DNA of 64,000 nucleotides from Aminicenans sp964648465. GTDB taxonomy: Bacteria > Acidobacteriota > Aminicenantia > Aminicenantales > Aminicenantaceae. Position numbers and translations under genes: made by a program. Below are positions 35,523 through 42,871 of the stretch, piece after piece (the first letter of the stretch is position 1; each line of letters opens with the position of its first letter). The notes under the pieces were generated by a model, which saw nothing but the letters and a program-made list of their open reading frames with translations, ran no database searches and was not told where the DNA came from. Location of the stretch: assembly GCA_964648465.1 (NCBI GenBank), contig CAZYMU010000006.1, positions 1 to 64,000 on the forward strand, written 5' to 3'.

Positions 35523-37079
35523 TCATTCTTCTAGCAATTTCCTCTTATCGATCTTACCGTGTGCTGTCTTCGGCAGAGTTTCTCTTATCTCCACACATTT
35601 CGGGACCATATAATTCTCCATATTCCTGGAGCAGTATCTCACAATATCATCCTCACTCAAATCCGCACCTTCTATCAAAACCACAAATGCTTTTACTGCC
35701 TGTCCCAATATCTCATCCTCCATGCCGACAACAGCCACCTCAGCAATCCCATATATCTCACAGAGCACATTCTCTATTTCCTTCGGGCTTACCCTCTCTC
35801 CTCCGCTCTTTATGAGGTCATCCTTACGCGCAACAAAATAAAGGAAACCTTCCTCATCCATCTTGAAAAGATCTCCGGTATAAAGCATCCTTTCTCCCTC
35901 AACCGCACCTGACCTGAACACTCTCGCCGTCTCATCCGGAAGGTTCCAGTAGCCTTTCATCACATTTGGACCCCTAACCGCAAGCTCACCTACCTCACCT
36001 GCCGCTGTTATTTCCTCTCCATCATCACCAACAATATACACCTCACAGTTCGGCATTGCCTTCCCGACCGATGCCGGCCTCTCCCCTAACTCTTCAGGCG
36101 GAAGATACGACACCCTTTTGCATTCTGTCAAACCATACATAGAATAAATCTTCACCCCGCTGAATATCTTCTGCATCTGCTTGATATATTTAACGGGTAG
36201 AGCCTGGGCAGTATTTGTGATATATCTTAGACTCGAAAAGTCATACTTCTCCAGGTTCCTCATTCTGAAAAGTATTGCAGCAACTGCCGGCACAATTGGA
36301 AATCCCGTGACTCCCTCCTTTATCATTAAATCTATTATCCTGTACGGATAAATAAATGACTTCTCAAGGACAACCGTTCCTCCGAATTTAAAGGACATCA
36401 AGACCTGGTAGAGGCCGTAGTCGAAAGACAGCGGTAAAACATTGAGGATGATATCTTCCGGTCTATTTTCCAGATACTCGATTATTGAGCTTGCTGCCGA
36501 AACCATATTCAAATGGGTACACATCACTCCCTTAGGCACTCCCGTAGACCCCGACGTATAAATAAGGCTCGCAAGGTCAATATCATTGCAGCTTACTTCA
36601 GGCTTCTTCGAAGGACAGTTCTTTAGAATCTCCCTGTAAGAGACCACATCGAGTCCATCATATTCAACTGCACCATTATCCGCAGATTCATAATCAGTAA
36701 TAATTATCGACTTCAAATCTCTACACCCAGGCAGCACTGCCTCAACTTCCTTCAAATGAACCATATCCGTAATCAATACTCTCGCCCCATTATCCTTTAA
36801 AATATACTCGAGTTTTCTGGCCTTGACCTGAGGATTAATTACAAAAAACACTAATCCTGCCTTCAGTATCCCAAAAATCGAGACCACCGATTCCACAGAA
36901 GGCTCAAGAAACACTCCTGCCCTATCCTGCCTCTGTATTCCCCCCTCAATCAAAGCACAGGAAAATTTGTTAGCGTGGTTTTCAATCTCTGAGAAAGTGA
37001 ATCTTTCATCTTCACATATTAATGCAGCTTTATCCGGAAATCTGTCTGCGCTTTGTTCCAGAAATTCATTAACCAGCAT
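35523..37079 (-). CDS. AMP-forming acyl-CoA/acyl-ACP ligase
   Basis: 518 residues, a full-length ANL-superfamily enzyme. Motifs: LIYTSGSTGVPKGVMCTH (ATP-binding P-loop), SMYGLTECKR (A5), YTGDLFKMDEEGFLYFVARKDDLIKSGGERVSPKEIE (A7-A8), and the catalytic lysine region LPKTAHGKIDK at the C-terminus. It resembles the ligases found with an ACP in exosortase-linked exopolysaccharide clusters, though no exosortase is present here. The ACP gene overlaps its start by 11 bases, so it very probably loads that ACP. The acid it activates is unknown. Confidence 0.87.
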   Translation of the reverse strand: MLVNEFLEQSADRFPDKAALICEDERFTFSEIENHANKFSCALIEGGIQRQDRAGVFLEPSVESVVSIFGILKAGLVFFVINPQVKARKLEYILKDNGARVLITDMVHLKEVEAVLPGCRDLKSIIITDYESADNGAVEYDGLDVVSYREILKNCPSKKPEVSCNDIDLASLIYTSGSTGVPKGVMCTHLNMVSAASSIIEYLENRPEDIILNVLPLSFDYGLYQVLMSFKFGGTVVLEKSFIYPYRIIDLMIKEGVTGFPIVPAVAAILFRMRNLEKYDFSSLRYITNTAQALPVKYIKQMQKIFSGVKIYSMYGLTECKRVSYLPPEELGERPASVGKAMPNCEVYIVGDDGEEITAAGEVGELAVRGPNVMKGYWNLPDETARVFRSGAVEGERMLYTGDLFKMDEEGFLYFVARKDDLIKSGGERVSPKEIENVLCEIYGIAEVAVVGMEDEILGQAVKAFVVLIEGADLSEDDIVRYCSRNMENYMVPKCVEIRETLPKTAHGKIDKRKLLEE

Positions 37080-37353
37080 TTCCTGTTTTCCTCTTAATGA
37101 AAGATTTAAGTTTATTCAGTGAATCTAAATTGTCAGGGATGACTTCCTTATCTTCCACCCTTATACTAAACGTCTCTTCGATAAATTCCAGAAGCTCCAG
37201 TATCCCGGTCGAGTCAATAATCCCTTTCTCCATGAAGGAATCATCATTATCAAATGCGTCCAGTCCTGCTGACGGCAGAAAGTTTTCAACTATAAAATTT
37301 CTTAATACTTCTTCCATGTCGTCTGTAGCTTTATGATTTATATTCTCAGTCAT
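37069..37353 (-). CDS. Acyl carrier protein
   Basis: 94 residues, acidic. The phosphopantetheine site is the Ser of FMEKGIIDSTGILELLEFIEE (about residue 48), with the DS pair and following hydrophobic helix typical of ACPs. The N-terminal 10 residues are extra. AAGGAAAA precedes the ATG. It is the first gene of the four-gene cassette (ACP, ligase, NadE-like, PP-loop). Holo-ACP would carry the acid activated by the adjacent ligase. Confidence 0.88.
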   Translation of the reverse strand: MTENINHKATDDMEEVLRNFIVENFLPSAGLDAFDNDDSFMEKGIIDSTGILELLEFIEETFSIRVEDKEVIPDNLDSLNKLKSFIKRKTGNAG

Positions 37354-37439
37354 TTTTCCTTCTTGCTTGAATTATTCATGCTAATTCCATTAATCCTTTT
37401 TATTTTTATACATAAAAATAAAATGGTCAATAAAAAAAA

Positions 37440-37483
37440 GGGGACAGATGGCTTCTCGGATACCCAAAAAGCCGCCTGTCCCC
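37440..37483. repeat. GGGGACAG hairpin repeat
   Basis: GGGGACAG (37440-37447) pairs with CTGTCCCC (37476-37483), with inner GGC/GCC pairs. It lies in the 264-base gap between the ACP and TPR genes, which is made almost entirely of repeat-like sequence. A different palindrome type from GGTACC. Confidence 0.6.
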
Positions 37484-37547
37484 TGTTTGTTACTTGATAC
37501 TATTTGCTGCCTACTAAAAAAGCAGCCTGTCTATCTCTTTTAGGCTG

Positions 37548-37603
37548 AAAATGGCACCTGGTACTCTTTTTTTGCCTTTACGGAAAACTGTACCTGGCAT
37601 CTT
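37548..37603. repeat. Paired GGTACC/GGCACC palindromic repeats
   Basis: AAAATGGCACCTGGTACTC and AAAACTGTACCTGGCATC occur 20 bases apart just downstream of the second TPR gene, followed at 37611-37620 by the CACTGCCTACTG motif that also forms the TPR stop codon region. Confidence 0.6.
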
Positions 37604-37617
37604 TTATTTTTCACTGC

Positions 37618-39465
37618 CTACTGCATACTGGACACAGCATCCCAGTTCAAACTCACTAATTCCACATCCCTGTTTAAAGGAGTCACGCTGAGCCTGTTAT
37701 TTCCAACTTTCGTTGTCAACTTCACTGACACAACGCCACCTTCATCCTTAAGGTAATCTTCCCACAAAACTCTCCCGTTAAATACAATAGTGATCAGTGG
37801 AGTAGTTTCTGCTTCCCAGTCTCCCTTAAAATGCAGATCTAAAACCATATCTCTTCCATCTAAAACCAGATCCTTTAAAAAAGTCCTCCCCTTCCTTATC
37901 AACGGCCTCCTCACCGAATCTTCCCTCAAACTCAAAATCCCATCTATCTTCTTATTCACCTCTCCCAAATTCTTTTCCTCATTCAACCGCTCATAATTAA
38001 CACGCAGTCTCAACAGCACATTCAAGTTTTCAGGCTCAATCTCAAGAGCTTTCTTATAAACTTCCTCTGCATTGTAGATAAAATCAACCTTTTGATATGA
38101 GTCACCCACAATCCTCAAAAATTCTACATAGTCTTTTTTCTTCTCAGCCGGCACCACAACAAAACTCTTCTCCATCAGCTCCCATACTCTCATTATTTCC
38201 CTGTACCGGCTTTGCTTGAAGTAAAGCAGAGCCTCAAATGCAAGCTGTTCGAGGTCATCAAACTCCGCACCCAATTTCTCCTTTATTAAACCCCGTTTCC
38301 TGAGATAAGACTCAAGCTCACCACACACAGATGTGCTTTTCTCCATCTCCAGATACTTACGTAGATAACTTTCGACCTCACCACTCAACGGTCTACCTTC
38401 GGCTATCCTGCATTTTGCAAGCTTCAGATATGCTGATTTCAGCATCTCATCAAGCCCCACACCATCTATCTGCTTCTCACCTTTAAAGTTCTGGTAGAAT
38501 CTGATCCTTCCAATTCCATTCACAAAAGATTGATAATGCTTAAAAGCATCTTTCACTTTCAAATAGAGGAAAGCATTTTCTCCCAAACTATACTCATTCT
38601 TTGCTCTCTCAAATTCTAAAAAGTCAACTTTCGCCATGTATTTCTGCCTCTCTTCACGAGAAAGCGATTTCTCACCAAGAAACTTTGCATACATCCTGTA
38701 CGTCTGTATGTCTTCGGGGAGCACTGCATCTATAACATCATAGTCTCTGACATTCATTTCCCAGTTGTGCATCAGGCTTCGAAGCCTTGCCCTATCTTTA
38801 CTTTTCATGACTTCCTGCAGAAAATCCAGGGCAAATTCCTTATCCTCTTCGGAAAGAACCGACCATTGAGAAAGAAATATTCTCCCAACCTCAAAATAAA
38901 TCTGGCTGTTGTGACCTGCAAGAAGTGCTGCCTTGCGGTATTCTTCAAAGACCTTGCTGTAAAGGCTGCGGTCCACAGAGACATTACCACTGCCTCCAGA
39001 AGCATCAGTGCGGCTGCTTTCAGGGATATATCCCATATATTGAACTGCCTGAGCATAATTAAAGTGCGCATATTTACTTGCAGGGTCAAGCCGTATTGAC
39101 CGCTCATAACTCCGTGCAGCTCTTTGAATATTCTCCGCCATCACAACAACATCATTCAGGCTCTTCACTCCCCTTTCAAAATAAAGCTTTCCCAATTCAT
39201 AATAAACAAGCTCATTTAAGGAATAGATTCTTCCTGCTCTTTCCAAAAGCCTGATTTTTCGGCCCTCATCTTCATTTTTCTTTGCCCTGTAATAAAGATG
39301 GGAATTCCAGTAAATCAAAATGCTCAACACTGCTGCAACAGCCAGCATCACAATCCCCAGCACCCTCTTCCAGTTTTTATTAAAAAAGGCAGCATCAAAA
39401 AATGCACCTAGCACCTTTTTTGCCATTTTTTCTACTTCAGAATGGTCTTTTTCTTCATCCTGCAT
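37618..39465 (-). CDS. Membrane-anchored TPR protein, O-antigen-ligase partner (copy 2)
   Basis: 615 residues from the ATG at 39465, which has AGGAGA five bases upstream; an upstream in-frame ATG at 39534 would translate repeat DNA and is rejected. One membrane helix (about residues 35-55), TPR-like pairs through the middle (for example VYKKALEIEPEN) and a C-terminal beta-rich segment with IVFNGRVLWEDYLKDE. It is strongly similar to the protein at 2555-4291 from ILIYWNSH onward. Its N-terminal cytosolic segment contains an in-frame palindromic repeat (39399-39421). The ISL3 element now separates it from its ligase partner at 41080, probably cutting off their shared transcript. Confidence 0.75.
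   Translation of the reverse strand: MQDEEKDHSEVEKMAKKVLGAFFDAAFFNKNWKRVLGIVMLAVAAVLSILIYWNSHLYYRAKKNEDEGRKIRLLERAGRIYSLNELVYYELGKLYFERGVKSLNDVVVMAENIQRAARSYERSIRLDPASKYAHFNYAQAVQYMGYIPESSRTDASGGSGNVSVDRSLYSKVFEEYRKAALLAGHNSQIYFEVGRIFLSQWSVLSEEDKEFALDFLQEVMKSKDRARLRSLMHNWEMNVRDYDVIDAVLPEDIQTYRMYAKFLGEKSLSREERQKYMAKVDFLEFERAKNEYSLGENAFLYLKVKDAFKHYQSFVNGIGRIRFYQNFKGEKQIDGVGLDEMLKSAYLKLAKCRIAEGRPLSGEVESYLRKYLEMEKSTSVCGELESYLRKRGLIKEKLGAEFDDLEQLAFEALLYFKQSRYREIMRVWELMEKSFVVVPAEKKKDYVEFLRIVGDSYQKVDFIYNAEEVYKKALEIEPENLNVLLRLRVNYERLNEEKNLGEVNKKIDGILSLREDSVRRPLIRKGRTFLKDLVLDGRDMVLDLHFKGDWEAETTPLITIVFNGRVLWEDYLKDEGGVVSVKLTTKVGNNRLSVTPLNRDVELVSLNWDAVSSMQ
39399..39421. repeat. Palindromic repeat inside the coding sequence of TPR copy 2
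   Basis: AAAATGCACCTAGCACCTTTTTT matches the GGTACC/GTGCC repeat family but lies inside the open reading frame, where it encodes part of KKVLGAFFDAAFF. TPR copy 1 lacks this segment. The frame is kept. Confidence 0.55.
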
Positions 39466-39501
39466 ATTGTCTCCTGTTTTTTGGCTACCTATTGCCCACT
39501 G

Positions 39502-39538
39502 AAAAACTGTACCTGGTGTACGCACCTGGCACATTTTT
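39502..39538. repeat. Double GGTACC/GTGCC palindromic repeat
   Basis: AAAACTGTACCTGGTGTACGC followed by CACCTGGCACATTTTT, between the TPR start and the ISL3 insertion. Copies of ACTGCCTACTG-like sequence lie on both sides (39489-39500 and 39538-39600). Confidence 0.6.
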
Positions 39539-39615
39539 CACTACCTATCTTCTTTTATTCGTTTTTGTTTTCCCCCGCCAACTGCCTCCTGGTCTAAATG
39601 CCTCTTCTTGCCCCC

Positions 39616-39623
39616 AAAAAGGC
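39616..39623. repeat. Target-site duplication, left copy
   Basis: AAAAAGGC, repeated exactly at 40930-40937 on the other side of the ISL3 element. Eight bases is the usual duplication length for ISL3. Confidence 0.9.
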
Positions 39624-40929
39624 GGTTCATCACGATAATCCGTACTTTTTAGTATGCAGGTTGTATATTTTTAGCATAAAGTAATCCAGGTCACGGTAAC
39701 CATAGGCCATGCGTTTGATAACTTTGATGCGGTTATTAATTCCCTCGACCTTGGCAGTGGAGATGGGGAAGTAGAAATAGTTAAGTATACCGGCTATATG
39801 CCTGCGCATCTTTCTGGCGAAACGGACCAGCTGTATTATCCCTGAGCTGAGAGCTTTGCGGATCCAGTCATTGAAGAACCTCTCGGCCTGGCTTCTGGTA
39901 GGTAGTTTCCAGAGTCTACGCAGATCCTCTTTAAGCACATAGGCGATATACAGGGGGCGGTTTATGTTCAGGAGTTGCGATAGCTTCTCCTGAGCGGATA
40001 GAGACAGCTTTTCCTGCCCTCTCAGCAGCAGGTAGCGGGAACCTTTAATGATTTTCCCCTGTGCTTGACCTTCCAGTTTTTTATATTCCTCAACCCGGAT
40101 CTCATTTAATTTCCTGGAGTAATCAGCCAGGATATGAAAAGCATCGTAAACCAGTGGGATACCCCGATAATACAGTCTTACAGCTCGGGCAAAAGGCGGC
40201 CACATATCCATAGCTATTGCCCGGGGCCGAACTCCAATACGCTTCAAGCGGCGAAAGAACGGTGCTACACTCTCGACCCTGCGCCCCTGTCCTACATAGA
40301 CCACTCTTCCGCTTTGAAGATTCACTATGACGGACAGATAGCGATGGCCACGCCGGACGCTCACTTCATCGATTCCAAGGTATCTCAGTTCCCTCAAGTC
40401 TTTGGCCCTCGGTAGGTTCCTCTTCAACCGTTTGCTGTCAATCTCTTTGATCGTGGACCAGTGGAGACCCGTATACTGGGATACATCCCGGACAGTCATT
40501 ACAGAGCAAAGATCCATCACATAATTTTCCATAGAGTGAGTATAATGTTTTTTCCTCTCTGCAATCATCAGGTTCTCAAATCGTGTCTGCCGGCAGTTAC
40601 GGCAGTAAAATCTCCTCATCTTGATAACAGCATATACCGGCTTGCGGCCGATGGGTAAAGTCCGCAGCCTCCTCCAGCAATAACCTCTTTGGATTACCTT
40701 ATAGGACTTACAATAAAAACAGCGCTTCTTGGCCCGAACCATATACAGGTATATGGCTCCTCCTTTAATTCGCATCCGTAAATGATGATAGCCATAAAGG
40801 CCTAAGGCATGATAAAACAATGATTGGGACATCGGTTTTTCCTCCTTTTTTAAACTAAAATCTTATTGAGGAATTTAATACGATGTCCCCTCTCTCGTCA
40901 ACCTAAAGTACGGATTATCGTGATGAACC
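39624..40929 (-). mobile_element. ISL3-family insertion sequence, complete
   Basis: A 1306-bp element bounded by perfect 25-bp terminal inverted repeats (39624-39648 and 40905-40929, outer end GGTTCATCACG) and flanked by an exact 8-bp target duplication AAAAAGGC (39616-39623 and 40930-40937). It holds one intact transposase gene. The perfect ends and duplication indicate a recent insertion, into repeat-rich DNA between the TPR and O-antigen-ligase genes of the second assembly module. Confidence 0.95.
39630..40832 (-). CDS. ISL3-family transposase
   Basis: 400 residues. An N-terminal zinc-finger part (CFYC, CRNC) and helix-turn-helix region precede the DDE domain: LGIDEVSVRRGHRY, AIAMDMWPPFARAV with VYDAFHI, and STAKVEGINNRIKVIKRMAYGYRD carrying the final catalytic glutamate. 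A GGAGG ribosome-binding site lies eight bases before the ATG. The TGA stop codon falls within the left inverted repeat, normal for compact ISL3 elements. The gene looks intact and functional. Confidence 0.95.
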   Translation of the reverse strand: MSQSLFYHALGLYGYHHLRMRIKGGAIYLYMVRAKKRCFYCKSYKVIQRGYCWRRLRTLPIGRKPVYAVIKMRRFYCRNCRQTRFENLMIAERKKHYTHSMENYVMDLCSVMTVRDVSQYTGLHWSTIKEIDSKRLKRNLPRAKDLRELRYLGIDEVSVRRGHRYLSVIVNLQSGRVVYVGQGRRVESVAPFFRRLKRIGVRPRAIAMDMWPPFARAVRLYYRGIPLVYDAFHILADYSRKLNEIRVEEYKKLEGQAQGKIIKGSRYLLLRGQEKLSLSAQEKLSQLLNINRPLYIAYVLKEDLRRLWKLPTRSQAERFFNDWIRKALSSGIIQLVRFARKMRRHIAGILNYFYFPISTAKVEGINNRIKVIKRMAYGYRDLDYFMLKIYNLHTKKYGLS

Positions 40930-40937
40930 AAAAAGGC
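40930..40937. repeat. Target-site duplication, right copy
   Basis: AAAAAGGC, identical to 39616-39623. Confidence 0.9.
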
Positions 40938-41104
40938 ATGATTAAGGCCTTATTTTCGCTCAAATTTAGGTTAATCACTTTAATATGTGTGAGTTAGCTC
41001 GGTCTGACCCCCGATTCTAAGGCATGATTAAGGCCTTTTTTTGATCAAATATAATGTTAATCACTTTAATATGTGTTAGCTAGGTCGGTCTGACCCCCGA
41101 TTCT
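40933..41104. repeat. Two tandem 86-bp repeats with GGTCTGACCCC motif
   Basis: Two imperfect copies (40933-41018 and 41019-41104). Each begins AAGGCATGATTAAGGCCTT, contains TTAATCACTTTAATATGTG and ends GGTCTGACCCCCGATTCT. The second copy runs into the 3-prime end of the O-antigen-ligase gene and encodes its last residues. The ISL3 target lies at the edge of the first copy. A variant of the GGTCTGACCCC motif recurs near 63650. Confidence 0.85.
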
Positions 41105-42798
41105 GGTTTTTGTTTTTTACTGCCTGCTGCAGATTGATTTTTCCCTGCCAAATGCCTACTGCCTCCTGGTCTTTTCCGGTAAAATGCAATAACTACACTC
41201 AGAGAAAGCACCACGCTGAACAGAAGCATATTCGCTGGAATATGCAGGTTAAAGTCCCCGATGCTGTGAAGCAGTATCAGGACAATCGCAATCATCCCTC
41301 CAAGCGCAAGCCCTTTCACATCAGGACGCTGCCTATCCTTCCACACAATAAAAGTCTTTACCAGCACAAACAAAATGCCGCCCAGAAGCAACGCCATGCC
41401 AAGCCACCCGACTTCGCTAAGATACTCCAGGTAGTCATTGTGTGCATGGGCAAAATGTCTTGTGCCTTTCCAGTTTTCCTCATAAGCAGGATAAACCGCT
41501 CCAAAAGTCCCAAGCCCGCTTCCAAACAAAGGATAATCCGCACTTATCCCCACTGTATTCGCCCAGACAACCGGCCGCCCTTCGGCAAGCACCTTATCCA
41601 GTGCAAACCTTTCAACTGTGGCGCTAATCCCCATATACAGAGAAATAAAAATAATGGCCAGAAACGTTAGCTTTAAAAATCCCTCTGACCATTTCTGCCT
41701 GTACATTATCCTCCCGGAATAAAGCCCTGCCAGGCCGAAAAACAGAATAAAAGCAAAAACCACAAGAAAAACTCCAGAGCGAGAACGTGAGAAGATAATT
41801 GCCATTGCCATAACAATAACGCCTATCGTAAGAAGCATATTCCTGTAGAATCCCTTCTCGGATAGCCGCAGCAGCTTATCCCTCCATTTTAATCCGGCCA
41901 ATGAAAAGATATCGACCTGCGCAATAATCAACCCGATAGTCAGCGGGATCAACATCTCAAGATAGCCCGAAAGATGGTTCCTGTTGACAAAAGTTCCTGT
42001 TACACAATCTAAACTATATAATTTTTTATAAAATAATATATGAGCATCCTCCCTCGAAAGTTCTATAAACCCGTAAACAGCCTGAAAAACACCCATCCCA
42101 ACAAGCGTGTAGACAATTCTCATTATCTGTTTGCGTGTCCTTATAGTCTTTACAATGAGAAAACCCAGAAGGAAATATGCAAGAAGTTCTATCCCCTGCT
42201 TTACAGTTTGCGATGGTACCAATGAAAGGCTCATGAATTTTATTTTTGAAAAACCGGCAGAAAAAGATTCCTGAAAAGTATATGTCCCGGGAGCTAAAAT
42301 CTTAACCAGAAACTTAGGCCATGGAAAGACCTGAACGAAAAGCAGCACAAAAAACCCTATGAAAAGATATTTCGGCCACTTAAGCGCAAGAGAAAGCTCC
42401 TCATTCATCCCGGGCTTTTTCTTCATCAGGATATAAGCTCCCATCATCGAAAACACAGCAAGCTCTATGATCAGTACTGTCCACTCATACACAGATCCTG
42501 CAGCAAGCGGAGTCCATACAATCAATGCCAGTATCCCCCACTCAATCACTTTACTGCACCGCTTATCACGCAAGGATAGTTTTGGTATTTGATCTTTTGT
42601 CTCTAAACTTTTAGTTTTTTCCGATTTGCTCCTAATTCCTATCTTCTTACTCCTTGTTGATTTTGGCATTAAGCTTTGAGTTTCGATTTTTGAATCTTTA
42701 GTTACCACCGCATCATGGTCTGCAATCAATGGCTCATGGTTACCTGTTTTAGGTTTTACCTTTTCCGTTTTCTTCTTGATTTTTATCCTATATTTCAT
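41080..42798 (-). CDS. O-antigen ligase / Wzy_C family membrane protein (copy 2)
   Basis: 572 residues with about 12 membrane segments. It shares TGTFVNRNHLSGYLEM, SRSRSG, GSGLGTF and HAHNDYLEYLSEVG with copy 1 (4257-5738). It has an extra Lys/Ser-rich cytosolic N-terminus of about 75 residues that copy 1 lacks. The last 20 or so residues (KNQSAAGSKKQKPESGVRPT) are translated repeat DNA, so the original stop was probably lost. It sits between wzc copy 2 and TPR copy 2, mirroring the first module, but the ISL3 element now lies directly downstream. Confidence 0.85.
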   Translation of the reverse strand: MKYRIKIKKKTEKVKPKTGNHEPLIADHDAVVTKDSKIETQSLMPKSTRSKKIGIRSKSEKTKSLETKDQIPKLSLRDKRCSKVIEWGILALIVWTPLAAGSVYEWTVLIIELAVFSMMGAYILMKKKPGMNEELSLALKWPKYLFIGFFVLLFVQVFPWPKFLVKILAPGTYTFQESFSAGFSKIKFMSLSLVPSQTVKQGIELLAYFLLGFLIVKTIRTRKQIMRIVYTLVGMGVFQAVYGFIELSREDAHILFYKKLYSLDCVTGTFVNRNHLSGYLEMLIPLTIGLIIAQVDIFSLAGLKWRDKLLRLSEKGFYRNMLLTIGVIVMAMAIIFSRSRSGVFLVVFAFILFFGLAGLYSGRIMYRQKWSEGFLKLTFLAIIFISLYMGISATVERFALDKVLAEGRPVVWANTVGISADYPLFGSGLGTFGAVYPAYEENWKGTRHFAHAHNDYLEYLSEVGWLGMALLLGGILFVLVKTFIVWKDRQRPDVKGLALGGMIAIVLILLHSIGDFNLHIPANMLLFSVVLSLSVVIAFYRKRPGGSRHLAGKNQSAAGSKKQKPESGVRPT

Positions 42799-42871
42799 CG
42801 TTCTGCCTTCTGACTAAATTTTGAAATAACCCAAGAAAGATTAGTCAATGGATTAAGCGACATTAAAAGAT

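Noticed and set aside
33463..37353. Exosortase/PEP-CTERM system
   Set aside because: The ligase-ACP pair and the TPR/ligase/Wzc genes resemble exosortase-A loci, but no exosortase (EpsH-like) gene and no PEP-CTERM tails are present in the window.
37436..37620. CRISPR array
   Set aside because: The clustered short repeats are palindromes of different types with irregular spacing and no uniform spacers; no cas genes are present.
39466..39534. N-terminal extension of TPR copy 2 from the upstream ATG
   Set aside because: The extra residues translate the GGTACC/GTGCC and ACTGCC repeats; the ATG at 39465 has a proper ribosome-binding site.
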